Below are positions 1 through 10,673 of a stretch of DNA of 64,000 nucleotides, piece by piece. The stretch spans positions 26,715,067-26,779,066 of the forward strand of contig BTRK01000002.1 in assembly GCA_036245805.1 (NCBI GenBank), read 5' to 3'. How positions within the stretch are numbered: the stretch's first letter is position 1; each line of letters opens with the position of its first letter. The notes under the pieces are model-generated. The model ran no database searches, had not been told where the DNA came from, and saw nothing but the letters and a program-made list of their open reading frames with translations. The position numbers were made by a program, and so were the translations under genes. The DNA is from Pristionchus mayeri. Lineage: Eukaryota > Nematoda > Chromadorea > Rhabditida > Neodiplogasteridae.

Positions 1-79
1 TCCCAAAGAATAGTGTGACTTACATGATACAAGTAGTTCACACTTATGAATAATTGAAATATCAAGGGCCGTCGGTATA

Positions 80-1429
80 CAGTCGCGCCGGAAAGTGAGT
101 AGACGATTTCTCTTTTTGATATAACTTTTGTTACAGTTGGCCGATAAAATTAAATGTTGTGGCACTATATACCAAATCCATCGATGAATACAATGCGGAT
201 ACTGGGCCAACAATTGCATCATCACTGATTTTGCAGTGATGACGCAATCGAAAAACACTTTTTCAAACATCCATTATTCTTACATAGATTTTTACCTGCT
301 CGCCAAATTTTCTGAGCTTGGAGATATGATCGAGGACTACCCAGAGAAAAAATTTGAAGTTGCTGCTCGGTCGTATCTTGGATGCAGCCTTGCTGCAAAA
401 TCGAGGTCGCAAATTCAGAACGCGGCGTCTAGACAAGCTAGAGACTCGTTCATAGCATCAAAATGATTGCCATCTTTATAACAGATGATCCTAAGAATAT
501 GAAAACAATAGCTCGAAATTTGCCCTCAGGGCATGAAAAACCCACTTTTTTGCATGACCATTGTTTGGACATTCATAACTTTGCGGGAAAGTTAGGTAAA
601 ATTCTGGTTTTTGCATAGTCATATTCAAAATGTATTTGAGAACTTATTCCCAACTTTTTAGAGTGTTTGGATAACTTTCCGGCCCGCGGCGACCGTTTTT
701 CGGAGGGATACTCGGGTCGAGAAACACCTTGTTTACCACTATGTGCGAGAAAGTACAGACGACGAGAGTGCGTAAACAAGGTGTTTCTCGACCTGAGTAT
801 CCCTCCGAAAAACGGTCGCCGCGGGCCGGAAAGTTATCCAAACATTCTAAAAAGTTGGGAATCAGTTCTCCAATACATTTGGAATATGACTATGCAAAAA
901 TCAGAATTTTGCCAAACTTTCCCGCAAAGTCAGGAATGTCCAAAAAATGGTCATGCAAAAAAGTGATTTTTCATGCCGTGAGGGCAAATTTCGTTCTATT
1001 GTTTTCATATTCTCAGGATCATCTGTTATCATGATGGCAATCATTTTGATGCTTTGAACGAGTCTCTATCTTGTCTAGAAGCCGAGTTCTGAATTTGCGA
1101 CTTCAATTTTGCAGCAAGGCTGCAGCCAAGATAAGACCGGGCAGCAACTTCAAATTTTTTCTCTGGGTAGTCCTCGAACATATCTCCAAGTTCAGAAAGT
1201 TTGGCGAGCAGGAAAAAATCTATGTAAGAATAATGGATGTTTGAAAAAGTGTTTTTCGATTGCGTCATCACTACAAAATCAGTGATTATGCAATTGATGC
1301 AATTGATGGCGCAGTATCCGCATTGTATTCCTCGATGGATATAGTGCCACAACATTTAATTTTATCGGCCAACTGTAACAAAAGTTATATCAAAAAGAAA
1401 AATCGTCTACTCACTTTCCGGTGCGACTG
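80..1429. mobile_element. Palindromic TA-inserting DNA element (Tc1/mariner-like, non-autonomous)
   Basis: The ends are inverted repeats, CAGTCGCGCCGGAAAGTG at 80 and its complement (one mismatch) ending at 1429. They are flanked by TA at 78-79 and 1430-1431, the Tc1/mariner target duplication. The whole element folds back on itself about a centre near 755. The sequence around 670-840 carries a second, tighter inverted repeat. No transposase frame is present; short open frames in it are mirror translations of the arms. Its interior (about 130-540) resembles the interior of the palindromic element at 27903-33018, although the termini differ. Confidence 0.8.
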
Positions 1430-1585
1430 TAGATAAAATACTCCAGAAACGTGTCGTGGCAAGTGTCATGAGACCCCAAACTCTGATTATCATATTTCAT
1501 ATTTATCCTGACGTCAGGCACAATGGTCCTGCAGGAGGGTGACTTCAGTGTGGAGGGAATGGGGATCTTCGGTCTCAGAGCGTCG

Positions 1586-1918
1586 TTAGGTCAAGGGATG
1601 GGATCTTCTTTGGCTTCTCTGGTCAACTGTAGGGACGATCGTGACGGATCTCCGTTGAGCATCGAAGTAGATCATCCTGCCGCCGAACACCTGACTTGCG
1701 CCGGTTAGGAACTCACAACGCAGACAGCGGGGCTTTCTTGACGGTAGATCACTCGAGACGATGGGAATCCGTCCGTGCTCCTCCTCTTGAAGTGTACCAA
1801 GTAGGCGATACTCTCCGGGTTGCCCAAGCTGACGGGAGAGGATTCCCCAAACTAGGTCGGAAAAGAGCGGGGTCAGGGACGACCGCCCATCACGAGCGCT
1901 AGAATGGAGAATGCCTGT
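1586..1918 (-). CDS. Unidentified single open exon
   Basis: On the minus strand an acceptor-like TTTTCAG is followed at 1918 by 110 open codons ending in TAA at 1586-1588. The translation begins TGILHSSARDG and contains LGQPGEYRLLGTLQEEEHG and a CLRCEF pair of cysteines. There is no early ATG, so it would be a last exon of a gene whose earlier exons I cannot find. GC content is higher than in the surrounding repeats. I do not recognise the family; a decayed repeat-derived frame is equally possible. Confidence 0.3.
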   Translation of the reverse strand, partial: TGILHSSARDGRSSLTPLFSDLVWGILSRQLGQPGEYRLLGTLQEEEHGRIPIVSSDLPSRKPRCLRCEFLTGASQVFGGRMIYFDAQRRSVTIVPTVDQRSQRRSHPLT

Positions 1919-1929
1919 CTGAAAACTCT

Positions 1930-2170
1930 GATTATGCGCACATATCTAATAGGCCCTTCGAGGATGATCAGTATACATATCACCGGTGCGGCATATGACC
2001 ATCGTGCTTTACTACTGTGGCAAAGAATGTGTCATATAATAATAAATTTTAATAATAAATTTATCATGTTATTGGCACAAGAAAATAGGCGGGGATCACG
2101 TAAGCAACGGAAAAAATGAGATACGATGTCGCAACTAGGCAACAAAGAAGTGAGGGAAAGGTGAGCTAAA
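1930..2170. other. No gene seen
   Basis: AT-rich sequence between the open exon and the LINE fragment. I see no coding signal, tRNA or repeat structure here beyond a short duplicated AATAATAAATTT stretch near 2040. Confidence 0.5.
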
Positions 2171-2174
2171 CGAA

Positions 2175-2693
2175 CTAAACAAGCTTTTTTCGGAAAATCA
2201 TGACATTACTGGATAATATAACATTGTTAGAAAGGGAATTCCAATTATTGACTACACGATTACAGAGGAAATTATTTAAAGATGATCTATTAAAGCGGTG
2301 TTTTTTTAACTGGATACAATTACGACGGGAGGGTCTAGTACTAGAAGGGCGAAGGAAAAAGTCTTGTTCTAACTCTAACTCTCTATGAACAATTTTATAC
2401 GTACAACACAAATCGATGATTATTCTGCGGCTCTCGAGGGAGGTGAGGCCGAGGGTGCGCAGTCGATTATCGTAGTCGGTTGGGGGCAACCTGCACTTCT
2501 GGAGAACTCGTTGGCTGAACTTTCGCTGAACATTCTCTATTAACTTGATACTTTCTCTATCAGAGGGGGACCATACTTCACTACCGTATTCTAGAATGGG
2601 TCTAACATAAACAGAGAAAAGACGAGCGTAAAGCTTAGGACTACGCGAGGAAAAGGTTCTGGTAATACAGTACGTGCTAATCGCCTTGGCCAT
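2175..2693 (-). pseudogene. Non-LTR retrotransposon reverse transcriptase, C-terminal fragment
   Basis: A 172-codon frame with the C-terminal end of a Jockey/CR1-type LINE reverse transcriptase: residues about 28-55 read YVRPILEYGSEVWSP followed by IENVQRKFSQRV, then the usual SLESRRIIIDL helix and a final WNSLSNNV segment. The catalytic palm with YADD is absent, so it is 5' truncated. The first ten codons (MAKAISTYCI) lie inside the neighbouring inverted repeat, so the apparent ATG is not a native start. The fragment at 7929-8306 covers the part of the enzyme just before this one and may derive from the same family. Confidence 0.8.
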
Positions 2694-3112
2694 GTGCGTG
2701 CACGGCGTTGCGCGGCGGAGCGCGGCTTGCGCGGATTGATTATGCAGGAAGAATATTATTTTTCACGATTCGAACCTAGTATTTTCGAATTCTCCGTAAA
2801 ATTTCGCATCGGAAGGACTATTCATTCATATTTTAAAAAATATATTTATATTTTATTTCTGAAACCTACCGTAATCTCAGTTTACGATAGCGACAGTATC
2901 GCAAACTGGGATTACGGTAGGTTGCAGCATTACACAATTCAAAATATTGATTTCTTTTTATTAAAATATGAATGAATAGTCCTTCCGATGCGAAATTTTA
3001 CGGAGAATTCGAAAATAATAGGTTCGAATCGTGAAAAATAATATTCTTCCTGCAAAATCAATCCGCGCCAGCCGCGCACGCATATGGCCAAGGCGATTAG
3101 CACGTACTGTAT
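2665..3112. repeat. Imperfect inverted repeat with nested hairpin
   Basis: ATACAGTACGTGCTAATCGCC at 2665 is mirrored at the other end (3112). The arms run about 190 bp inwards with a few mismatches and include a CGAATTCTCCGTAAAATTTCGC stretch present in both. Between them 2865-2921 forms a second hairpin (CCTACCGTAAT with ATTACGGTAGG). No coding capacity. It abuts the LINE fragment and may have captured its edge. Confidence 0.7.
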
Positions 3113-4028
3113 ACGCGCAACGCGCACGTGATCGAGAAACAATAGACTTAAAGGAATCCGGTGGTCAGAAAGTTTTATTTTTAAAAATTTATATAATTTT
3201 GAATATCGCTAGTCATCTTCGATTCAAAACATATGTATAAACTTTTAAAAATATTAAAAATAAGTTTCGTATTGAAAATACAGCTTGAAAATAACAAATT
3301 TGAAAAACTGTTCGTGTTGTACATTGTGGGGTAGTACTGTAGTTTGTGAGTAATGTGCGGTCATTTTGTAAAAGTTGTTGCTTTGCCCTTCCGCCCTTCC
3401 GCTGTCGGCGTTTTCTCACGTTTTCCTCGTTTTTTTGTGTTTTATGTCCAATGTACTTGAGCAGAACAACCCTAAATATTCATCACGCTTTGAATTGGGC
3501 CTGGAATACGTGTTTATACTAAAATTGAAACGAAAAGCTTGCTAATTTTCACTGGCGTTCTCCTGCCTTGTCGCTCTAGAAATGCGCTTTCTTTCTATCA
3601 ACCCGCGGGAGACACTGATCTACCCCTTCCCCCGTACCTCTCCCTCTCCCGCCGACCTCGGGAGTACGTACTCTAAAGTGATTCCCTTCCATCGGCGCGC
3701 GTCTGTGAATTATTGAATTAATTTCTCGTGTTTGCATACTATTGAACTTTATGATATCCCACATTGATAACACATATTTGTATCATATTCCAGCGCTTTC
3801 GCTAATTGTTTTACATTTCAGAGAAGAGCTCTTTCTCGCCTAGCGAGACGCCAGTAGCCACAGCTACACCACTCACACACTAACAAGAAAGCGAGAATTG
3901 CCACTGCTCGCACCTCCACGCACCAAGCGCAACAGCGAACACCGCTGAAGGAGCTGCGAAGAGAGGTTGGCCTCTAATCGGATCACTTATCGATTGCTCA
4001 CCCTCTCATCTTACCGTAATCGATTCAG
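3113..4028. other. Intergenic sequence upstream of a broken gene
   Basis: No gene identified. An acceptor-like TTACATTTCAG near 3823 and another ATTCAG directly before the ATG at 4029 suggest that 3823-4028 may be 5' untranslated exon plus intron of the broken gene that follows. No clear TATA element was assigned. Confidence 0.35.
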
Positions 4029-4144
4029 ATGGCTGGCGAGAAGCAGAAGAAGGAATCGCATCTCATCGCCTGAGGCACGATCGTGCGCGTGGGCGTGCTG
4101 GTACTGCTGATGGCTGCAGCCCTCTACCGTCCGCCCCCGACAAG
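4029..4144 (+). pseudogene. First exon of a broken membrane-protein gene
   Basis: ATG at 4029 follows ATTCAG and opens MAGEKQKKESHLIA, then an in-frame TGA (4071-4073). The same frame continues as GTIVRVGVLVLLMAAALYRPPPTR up to a GTACAG donor. The hydrophobic stretch looks like a single membrane anchor. The stop makes it a pseudogene or reflects a base error. It does not resemble the start of a PITP, so the downstream PITP exons may belong to a different gene. Confidence 0.45.
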
Positions 4145-4373
4145 GTACAGATGATGTAGATTAGGATTATTGCAACTGTGACTTTTATTTTATATAAGCA
4201 CGATGTACGAGGGTAGTTTCCCACAACCTTACAAACGTGATACTGAATGGCGTGTGCATTATCGATTACTAGTTAATATTTAATTGTTAAATTCGAAAAT
4301 TTGCTCGTAGGATCAACTGGTTTGACGTGTCATTATTTCTCTTTAAAATAATTTTTAATTATTTAAAATACAG

Positions 4374-4966
4374 GCGCACAACCTCTCAAAGGAGGAGCTG
4401 GCGAAGCGGGAGGTCGTTCACATCGGCAAGGAGTTCCTGGCAGCGGCCGACGTCGAGCCGGAGACGTCCCCCTCCCTGTACCAGTCGAAGAAGACGGGCA
4501 GAGGACCGCTCGTCAATGACTGGAGGCACGGATCCGGTAAGTGGGCTTTACTTTGAATAGCGGGATTCGCTATATCATTTCCTTGAAACTGAAAAGTAGC
4601 TAGCGTTATTATTGATGAGACTGGTGTCAGCAATAGAAGCCCGGCGTCGATCCGGTCGAGGGCAACTAGATAACTAGCAAGCAGCTGGTCTGTTTGTCGA
4701 AGCTATACACATTAGATCTGATTTTGAAGCTAAGATTGGCCTAGTGAAACTGCATTTTTAATTGTGATGGTCCCTTATGAATTCTAAAAGTTGTCAGGCC
4801 AATTTGTAATTCTCATGAAGATTGTTTATAATTTAAATATCCCATGTCAGGTGATGTGCGCGTACAAGCTGGTGTCCGTGCACTTCAAATGGTTCGGCTT
4901 CCAGCAGATGGTCGAGAGCGTCTCCCACAAGCAGTACCCCCGGCTGTTCTCCAAGTTCTACCGCGA
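4374..4966 (+). pseudogene. Phosphatidylinositol transfer protein (PITP) exons, partial
   Basis: PITPs move phosphatidylinositol and phosphatidylcholine between membranes. Exon 1 (4374-4536, after ACAG, before GTAAGT) encodes NLSKEELAKREVVHIG and the family-typical KTGRGPL motif followed by NDWR. Exon 2 (from 4851 after GTCAG) encodes MCAYKLVSVHFKWFGFQQ and then HKQYPRLFSKFYREF, the standard continuation of the lipid-cavity C-terminal half. The splice phase between the two as drawn does not match (one base off). The N-terminal half and the C-terminal helix are missing, so this is read as a partial or decayed gene. The left arm of palindrome 1 begins inside exon 2 at 4876, and the exon runs through that point without a break. 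Confidence 0.7.
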
Positions 4967-5113
4967 GTTTCGCGTTTCGGACGGTTCATTTATGAGGTTT
5001 CGATGAAACATGTAAGTGAGAGCAATCACGAGCAATCACTTTGCGAAGGACACGTGGCGTTTTCGAATATTGATTTACGATCACGCCTCATTCAAGGTTG
5101 CTGGTGAGGCCAG

Positions 5114-5874
5114 GGACTACTCACTGCTGTCGTCGGTGTCGAGGATGGCCGTCTCGGGATTGTCAACTGCTTTCCCGTGGGTGCTTTGATATATCATTCT
5201 CAGTTCTTTTTCTGGTATGTAATTGCTAGATTTTCGCACGTATTTGTTTTAGACCGCTCGTGCCGAGACGATGCTCGATTCTGAGGAAGGTGGGAATCAG
5301 GCTAGTCAGCAATATGAAGAGATGAAGCAGGCGGGGATGATCGACATGCTCAGGAAGTTCAGGTGAGATCTGGTTGCTCAAGTTCGTTTACTCCTGACCA
5401 TAAGTGACCATGACGTTAGGTCAAGACTAAGTACCGTACCCAATCGATAATGCAGTACCAGTAGATACCGTATATCACTACCGTAACCCGCTATTATCGC
5501 GAACTGATTTTATTTTCAAAAAAATAAAGTACCGTACCCAATCGACTTTACAGTACCCAAGTAACTACCGTAACCTGGTTCATTGGGTCAGATCAAGTTC
5601 CTTGGGTCAAACATTTTTCTAAAAAATCCAAAATCTAGGATTAAATTATTGTAAAGTATCCTAACATATATCTCATTACTGCGCACCGCCTCAATACATT
5701 TCCTGAATCCTGCGGTCGGCATAAAAACGCAGCCTATCACATCGTCGCAAATATTTTTTTTATTACTGTCGTCTTTGTAGAAACATGAACATCGATTACG
5801 AACTGGTGGGATTCTACCACGCACCTCTCTTCTCTGAATGCTTCAATCCTGAGATGGCTGAGTCCCCTCGATAA
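5114..5874 (+). pseudogene. eIF3 subunit H-like exons (MPN domain fragment)
   Basis: eIF3h is an MPN-domain subunit of translation initiation factor 3. Three exons join in frame: 5114-5176 (GLLTAVVGVEDGRLGIVNCFP), 5253-5362 (TARAETMLDSEEGG, then MKQAGMIDMLRKFR) and 5781-5874 (NMNIDYELVGFYHAPLFSE, then CFNPEMAES). This matches the central part of the family, where a variable region leads into the VGWY-like strand. The last exon reaches TAA too early and no further exons follow; the N-terminus is also absent. It is a truncated copy sitting between two PITP-derived exons. Confidence 0.6.
5400..5640. repeat. TACCGTA-rich dispersed repeat
   Basis: Intronic or intergenic DNA with repeated TACCGTAACC and TACCGTACCCAATCGA words and the phrase TTGGGTCAAACATTTTTCTA. 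The same vocabulary occurs inside the MITE at 52562-52994 and mirrored at 19620-19860. Confidence 0.55.
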
Positions 5875-5924
5875 GATTCTCTTAACTCCTTAAGTGCTTT
5901 ACTTTTTATTTTTTATGTTAGATC

Positions 5925-6215
5925 GGCCTAGTGAATCTGAATTTTTGATTCTGATGGTTCCTCAAGATTTCTAAAAGTCGCCAAGCCAATTTGTGTTCTT
6001 AAGACGATTAAAAATTATTATTATTAAATTATTTAAATTTCTAATGTCAGGTGGTATGGGCGAACAAGCTCGTGTCGGTGCACTATAAGTGATTCGGCTT
6101 CCAGCAGATGGTCGAGAGCTTCTCCCACAAGCAGTACCCCCCGACTGTTCCCCACGTTCCACGAGGTTTGCGTTTCGCGGTTCATTTATTAGGGTTCAAC
6201 GAAACAAGTTGGGTG
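5925..6215 (+). pseudogene. Decayed second copy of the PITP exon with its upstream intron
   Basis: The stretch from GATCGGCCTAGTGAATCTG to CTAATGTCAG resembles the intron before 4851, and the sequence after 6050 repeats the exon (NKLVSVHYK, then a TGA, then FGFQQMVESFSHKQY). It carries a stop and frame changes, so it is an older local duplication of about 290 bp. Confidence 0.65.
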
Positions 6216-6312
6216 TCTGTAGGCTTCTAGGAAAGTTGAGTTAGGATTGACCCGGGGAACTGATCTTCCTTCCTCACGGAACTACCGTAGTAAACCGGGT
6301 TCTCGATTGCAG

Positions 6313-6596
6313 TCGCGCCTGTATCCGAACGCCTACTGCATGATGTACTGGACGCCCTGGACGCTGACCGCATTGAGTCGACTGATTGGGCCGATGTTCG
6401 ACTGGGACCCGAATCTGCTCATGGAGACGACTCACTGGGACGGCGTCAAGGTATGAACTGGTTAACGATTGGCTGCAGTACGCCATATTTATCGGTCGAT
6501 ATCAGGTCTTCCCCGGCGGTCTGGAGGACTGCTAGAAGGTGCTCAAGTACGTGATCGACAATGGCCCATCCATGTTCGGCGTCTACCCGATAGTAT
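6313..6596 (+). pseudogene. Two exons of an unrecognised protein, one with an in-frame stop
   Basis: Exon 6313-6450 (between GATTGCAG and GTATGA) gives 46 open codons, SRLYPNAYCMMYWTPWTL and LLMETTHWDGVK. Exon 6506-6596 gives VFPGGLEDC, a TAG (6533-6535), then KVLKYVIDNGPSMFGVYPI. Codon use and splice signals look genuine, but the stop is present in both palindrome arms. Further scraps up to about 7015 (ESGMSMG, HPVYKELARAQ) may be its later exons. I do not recognise the family. Confidence 0.45.
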
Positions 6597-7168
6597 TTGT
6601 TTGAAATGTAATCCTTTTTTTACTGTTTTATTGTTTGATTTTTCTCCATCGTTTTTTCCATAGTTTCTTGTTTTCATAATTGAATAAATGTTTCGAATGA
6701 TATTGTTATGCGTACTCCAGATATTCCTGACTGAGTCCGGCATGTCGATGGGAAAAGTAGATCATAATATGATTACATATTATATTACATCTGCCATCCC
6801 GTCTACAAGGAGCTGGCTCGGGCTCAAAGTCCTCAAGCTGTATTGTTACATAGTCTTGTTTTTGTGTGTAGTATTGCCTCCTCAGGGCTTGTATATTATT
6901 CAGATTACCTCCTCAGGGCATACGAATACGATTTTAATGCCTTTTGTAAGTAATACATTTTGTCCAGTGCCTGTACATCGCCCTGCTAGAGCCTCCCCTT
7001 CCCGCATAGTGTAGCAAACGGAACATTCGATTACCAATACCAAAACAAGAAAGGGTTTATACTGATTCAGAATTGGATTATACAACCGATAGGTCATACT
7101 GACCATGAAGGTAAGTCCAATAGGCGAAATATAACATGACTCACGTCTTCGCGGTCCTGGTAGTGTCC

Positions 7169-7387
7169 TTACGAAGTCGGGGTGGCGAACCATGCTCGCC
7201 ACACCTCTGCTTGAATCGTCGTTAGACTTTTCTTCGAGTAACTTGAACTCATCCTATTGAATGTTGGCAACGTCGCGAATTGTCCGGCATAAGTGCGATC
7301 GGAACAGGCAGGTGGAGCAGCTAACCATAGCCATGTACTGACAGCAAATGTAAGCAATAAAATACGATTAGAAAGATTATGAAGCAA
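7169..7387 (-). CDS. Possible small secreted protein
   Basis: A 72-codon frame starting MLHNLSNRILLLTFAVSTW. The hydrophobic stretch to about residue 28 (ending PPACS) looks like a signal peptide, followed by a short polar tail with one Trp-rich end. There are no further cysteines or repeats to classify it. The frame is conserved in the mirror copy, but that is uninformative given how recent the duplication is. Could be noise. Confidence 0.3.
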   Translation of the reverse strand: MLHNLSNRILLLTFAVSTWLWLAAPPACSDRTYAGQFATLPTFNRMSSSYSKKSLTTIQAEVWRAWFATPTS

Positions 7388-7459
7388 TCCGAAAACGCTC
7401 GTTCGCTATTCAATAGGGTCAGATTACTTTACTAACCGCATTATAAATCACCGAGCTAT

Positions 7460-7591
7460 TTACCATACGTCAATCTCTCGTCTCCTCCTCCAGTAGATTC
7501 GCAGCAGCCACTCCTTCCTCTTCTCCTCCTTCTTCGGTACCGTTTTCGCGACCTCTACTTTACGTGGGCACACAACACATTTGAAGGGCAT
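7460..7591 (-). CDS. Short THAP-like zinc-binding fragment
   Basis: A 43-residue frame starting MPFKCVVCPRKVEV and containing EKRKEWLLRIYWRRR. A CxxC near the start and a KRKEWL helix about 15 residues later recall the first half of a THAP domain; the distal Cys and His are not here. It may be a first exon or a remnant of a transposon-derived THAP gene. Weak call. Confidence 0.25.
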   Translation of the reverse strand: MPFKCVVCPRKVEVAKTVPKKEEKRKEWLLRIYWRRRREIDVW

Positions 7592-7928
7592 CTACTAGGA
7601 GGCAATTACACGATATACATTGACAGCAGAACACAAAATAGTCTAAGTTCATTCCTTCGCAGTTGCGTTAAACTGGTTACTAACCACATACATACGAACA
7701 AAAGTGATTAGCCATACACTACAAAGCAGATTTATGTAAAATACAACAAGAATCACTGAAAATAAACAGGAAAACAGCGGAAAATGGTTGAAGGAGTTCG
7801 AGTGTGACCAGTCCATGAAAATTTTAATCAATTCGAATCAATTACCGTAATTGCAATACCTCGACTACACGAACAGCAAATATTTTTATTTCCCGGCTTT
7901 GTTTATTTTTAGCTTTAATAAAATTTAT

Positions 7929-8306
7929 TTAATTTTTTTGAATTAGTGCATTGAAATGAGGGAACAAAACTGCGCAAATTGAAGCACAGTTGATTTTTGA
8001 CTGGTGGGTACCTTTAATGTGACTATCGAATGAAAGATTACTATCGTAAGAGACACCAAGGTCTTTAAATACACTGGCGACAGGAAGGAGATGGTTGTCA
8101 ATTGTGAAATCTATAGTAGGATGTCTAGATCCAATTCTCATTATGACCGTTTTCGTGGTGGAAATGGATAATCCCCACTTATGGGACCAGTGAGAGAGAG
8201 CATCGAGAGCTGATTGTAGCAACGACGGATCATTAATCGCGTAAAGTTTGATGTCATCAGCATATATATTGCAGTGGACACCTGGCGGGAGAATATATCT
8301 ATTCTA
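7929..8306 (-). pseudogene. LINE reverse transcriptase fragment with YADD box
   Basis: The minus strand reads ILPPGVHCNIYADDIKLYA, the catalytic YADD of a non-LTR reverse transcriptase palm, then HWSHKWGLSISTTKT and VFKDLGVSYDSNLSF, the usual run into the thumb. It stops after LIQKN. The upstream palm, endonuclease and downstream thumb are missing, so it is a dead fragment of a Jockey/CR1-like LINE. Confidence 0.8.
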
Positions 8307-8309
8307 AAT

Positions 8310-9039
8310 TAAATGATGATCGTTCAAAAAGTCGGGGTGTAGGTCGCTCACATGAAGTGTGGGACATTGCTGTATTCGTTTCTTTGACCTGACAGATTTA
8401 TGATAGTGTGCGCTGAAGAGACTATAGACGCCCCTATCTACCACTAAAAGACCTAAGTTGATTGGGCAAAAACGAACGAAGAGAGATGTGAGAATGCACA
8501 TTGGTTAAAATCGGACAAAACTTTATGACCAACCTGGTAATTCTAACCGAATTAATGTAAGGTTGAAGCTGAAATTCGATTTATACGCAACTATGAAAAT
8601 CGAAAAATTCGTTAAAAAATCGGATTTTGACGAATTTCATCGCATTTTCGAAAGAATACTTCATAATATGAACCACAATTCATTTGGAATTAGTTTTAAA
8701 TAATGTAATAACTCATTAAACATCGATTTGACCCCTGTTTGATCGCTGCGAAGTATAATTATAGCCTCAATCTTGTGGTACACGTAGAGCTAGAAAATCG
8801 AGTTTACAAAAAACTTCCATTTTGAGAAATAAGGCATGAAATTGCTTCAACTTGGTCTCAAATTAATCAAAACCATATAAAAATAAGATTGCGCATGTAA
8901 TATAGTACTAATGGGGCTCAATTCACAAAATGAGACTTCACTTTTCCCAGAGTGATCAATGAGCGTTCCGTCTACTGGAGGCCATAACTTCCGGGCGCAT
9001 GTATAAAATTTCGCCAAAATTTGAATTAAAGGGTAGTTT
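8310..9039. other. No gene seen
   Basis: AT-rich sequence between the LINE fragment and the mariner element. Short open frames lack splice context or recognisable motifs. Confidence 0.5.
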
Positions 9040-9041
9040 TA

Positions 9042-10283
9042 TTTGGGTGTCCGGAAGGTCGTATAATGCTTCGGCAAAAAGTCAGTTCGCGATCAAATGC
9101 AGTGATTGCGCAATCTGTTTGTCAACAATGTATTGCATCATTCTGACGTTGAGTAGTGAGAGGATTTAATCAGTCTCCTAGTTGCTACATTGATTCTTGT
9201 GATGGACCCCCCTCTCTACCTCCGAGCAGTTTTACTTCATTACTACCGTCTTGGCCGATCCGTGAGGGAGGCCCACTCTGCCCTGGCCCAGTCGGAAGGA
9301 GCTGACGCCCCCTCCATACCCTTCTGCTATAAGTGGTTCTCCCGCTTCAAGAAGGGGAGTTTGGTCTCGATGATCAACCCCGCTCTGGACGCCCTCCCTC
9401 CCTCGATCAGCCTCTCGTTCTCCGCACAGTGAAGCGCAAGCCCATGGCTAGTGTGCGTGAGTTGAAGAAGGATACTGGTACTCCCAGATCAACGGTGTCC
9501 GATATCCTCCATCGATCTGGAAAGAAGTCGAAATTCCCACAAGTGATTCCCCATGACCTCTCCCCCAAACAGCTGAAAAATCGTGTTCAAGTTTGTCGGG
9601 AATTACTTCATCGTAGATCCAATCTTCGATGGGTCAATTCCATCATCGCTACAGATGAGAAGTGGATCACGTACGATAACCCTGTGAGGAGACTGCAATG
9701 GGTGGATGCAGATGAGAAGCCCACGCCCGTCCCGAAGAAGGAAGAGCACGGAAAGAAGGAACTCCTCTGCTTCTTCTTCTCAATGCTCGGTCCCATCTAC
9801 TGGGAGATCCTCGCCCCTGGCACCAGCATCAATGCCGACCTCTTCTCTGAACAACTGGAAGATGTCGCGATCAGAGTCCCTCCCAGACTCCTGAACCTGG
9901 GCAAAATGCTTCTTCTGATGGACAATGCTCGCCCACATCGAGCGAAGATGACCCAGAAGAAAATGGACGAGCTGAAGATCGAGAGGATTCCCCATCCACC
10001 GTATTCCCCGGATCTCTCCCCATGCGACTACCACTGCTTCCGCCCTCTCTCTGACTTCTGAAAAGGAAAGAAGTTCAAGAATCGAGATGAAGTTGTGAGG
10101 GCTTTCGTGAACTGGGCGGTCTCGAAGAAACCCGCATTCTGGAAGAGAGGAATCGAGACCCTGCCCAATCGCTGGAGGGAGGTAGTGAGAAAGAAGGGGG
10201 CATACATTGGTCACTGAGAATTGTAAAGCATTGAATAAAAAATAAAAAAACAAAAAATTATACGAACTTTCCGGACACTCCAA
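9042..10283 (+). mobile_element. mariner transposon (palindrome 1, left copy)
   Basis: A 1.24 kb element with terminal inverted repeats built on GTGTCCGGAAAGTTCGTATAAT, flanked by TA at 9040-9041 and 10284-10285. The left repeat in this copy has lost one base and changed another (CCGGAAGGTCG) relative to the mirror copy. It carries a single broken transposase gene. It was present before the palindrome formed because both arms hold it at the same place. Confidence 0.92.
9202..10217 (+). pseudogene. mariner transposase, frameshifted with an internal stop
   Basis: The N-terminal DNA-binding part starts MDPPLYLRAVLLHYYRLG and reaches WFSRFKKG, then a one-base frameshift near 9350 moves reading to GEFGLDDQPRSGRP. 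The catalytic core is intact: ATDEKW for the first Asp, LLMDNARPH for the second, and YSPDLSPCDYH for the third, with 34 residues between the last two (D,D34D). A TGA at 10059 then cuts the frame before KGKKFKNRDEV and the C-terminal end at 10215-10217. Both lesions occur in both arms, so the element was dead before duplication. Confidence 0.92.
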
Positions 10284-10673
10284 TACATGTAGATTCCGAA
10301 AATAAAATAAAACATTGACCACGGAATTGAAAATTTTTCAGGACGGCCAAAAAACAACGAAAATCGATGTTTTCGACCACAAATCGCCCTCTTCCGGTTT
10401 CCAAACTATCTTTTTCGTTATTTTCATCAAAAAATACTCCAGAAAAACCTATAATATCATACTTTTTGAAAATTTGAAATTTTCGATATTTTTTGGTCCT
10501 GGTCTGGCATTTTTCGGAAAGTGCGCCAGAACCACTCATATTGGGTCAAATATCAGCACTCGGTATGGGAACTTCACCAGCAAAATATTGAGGGGGGTTG
10601 CAGAAATGTCATCCGTCGACCCCTCCCAAAAGCTCTCGTGGAACGTCTCTTAAATTTAATAACGGGCGTTTAC

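Noticed and set aside
2768..3020. GGTTCGAATC words suggesting a tRNA B box
   Set aside because: They sit in both arms of an inverted repeat, no A box or cloverleaf can be drawn, and flanks are AT-rich repeat.
9780..10322. 180-codon frame antisense to the mariner transposase (also 14935-15477)
   Set aside because: Shadow of the transposase coding strand; the D,D34D motifs are on the other strand.
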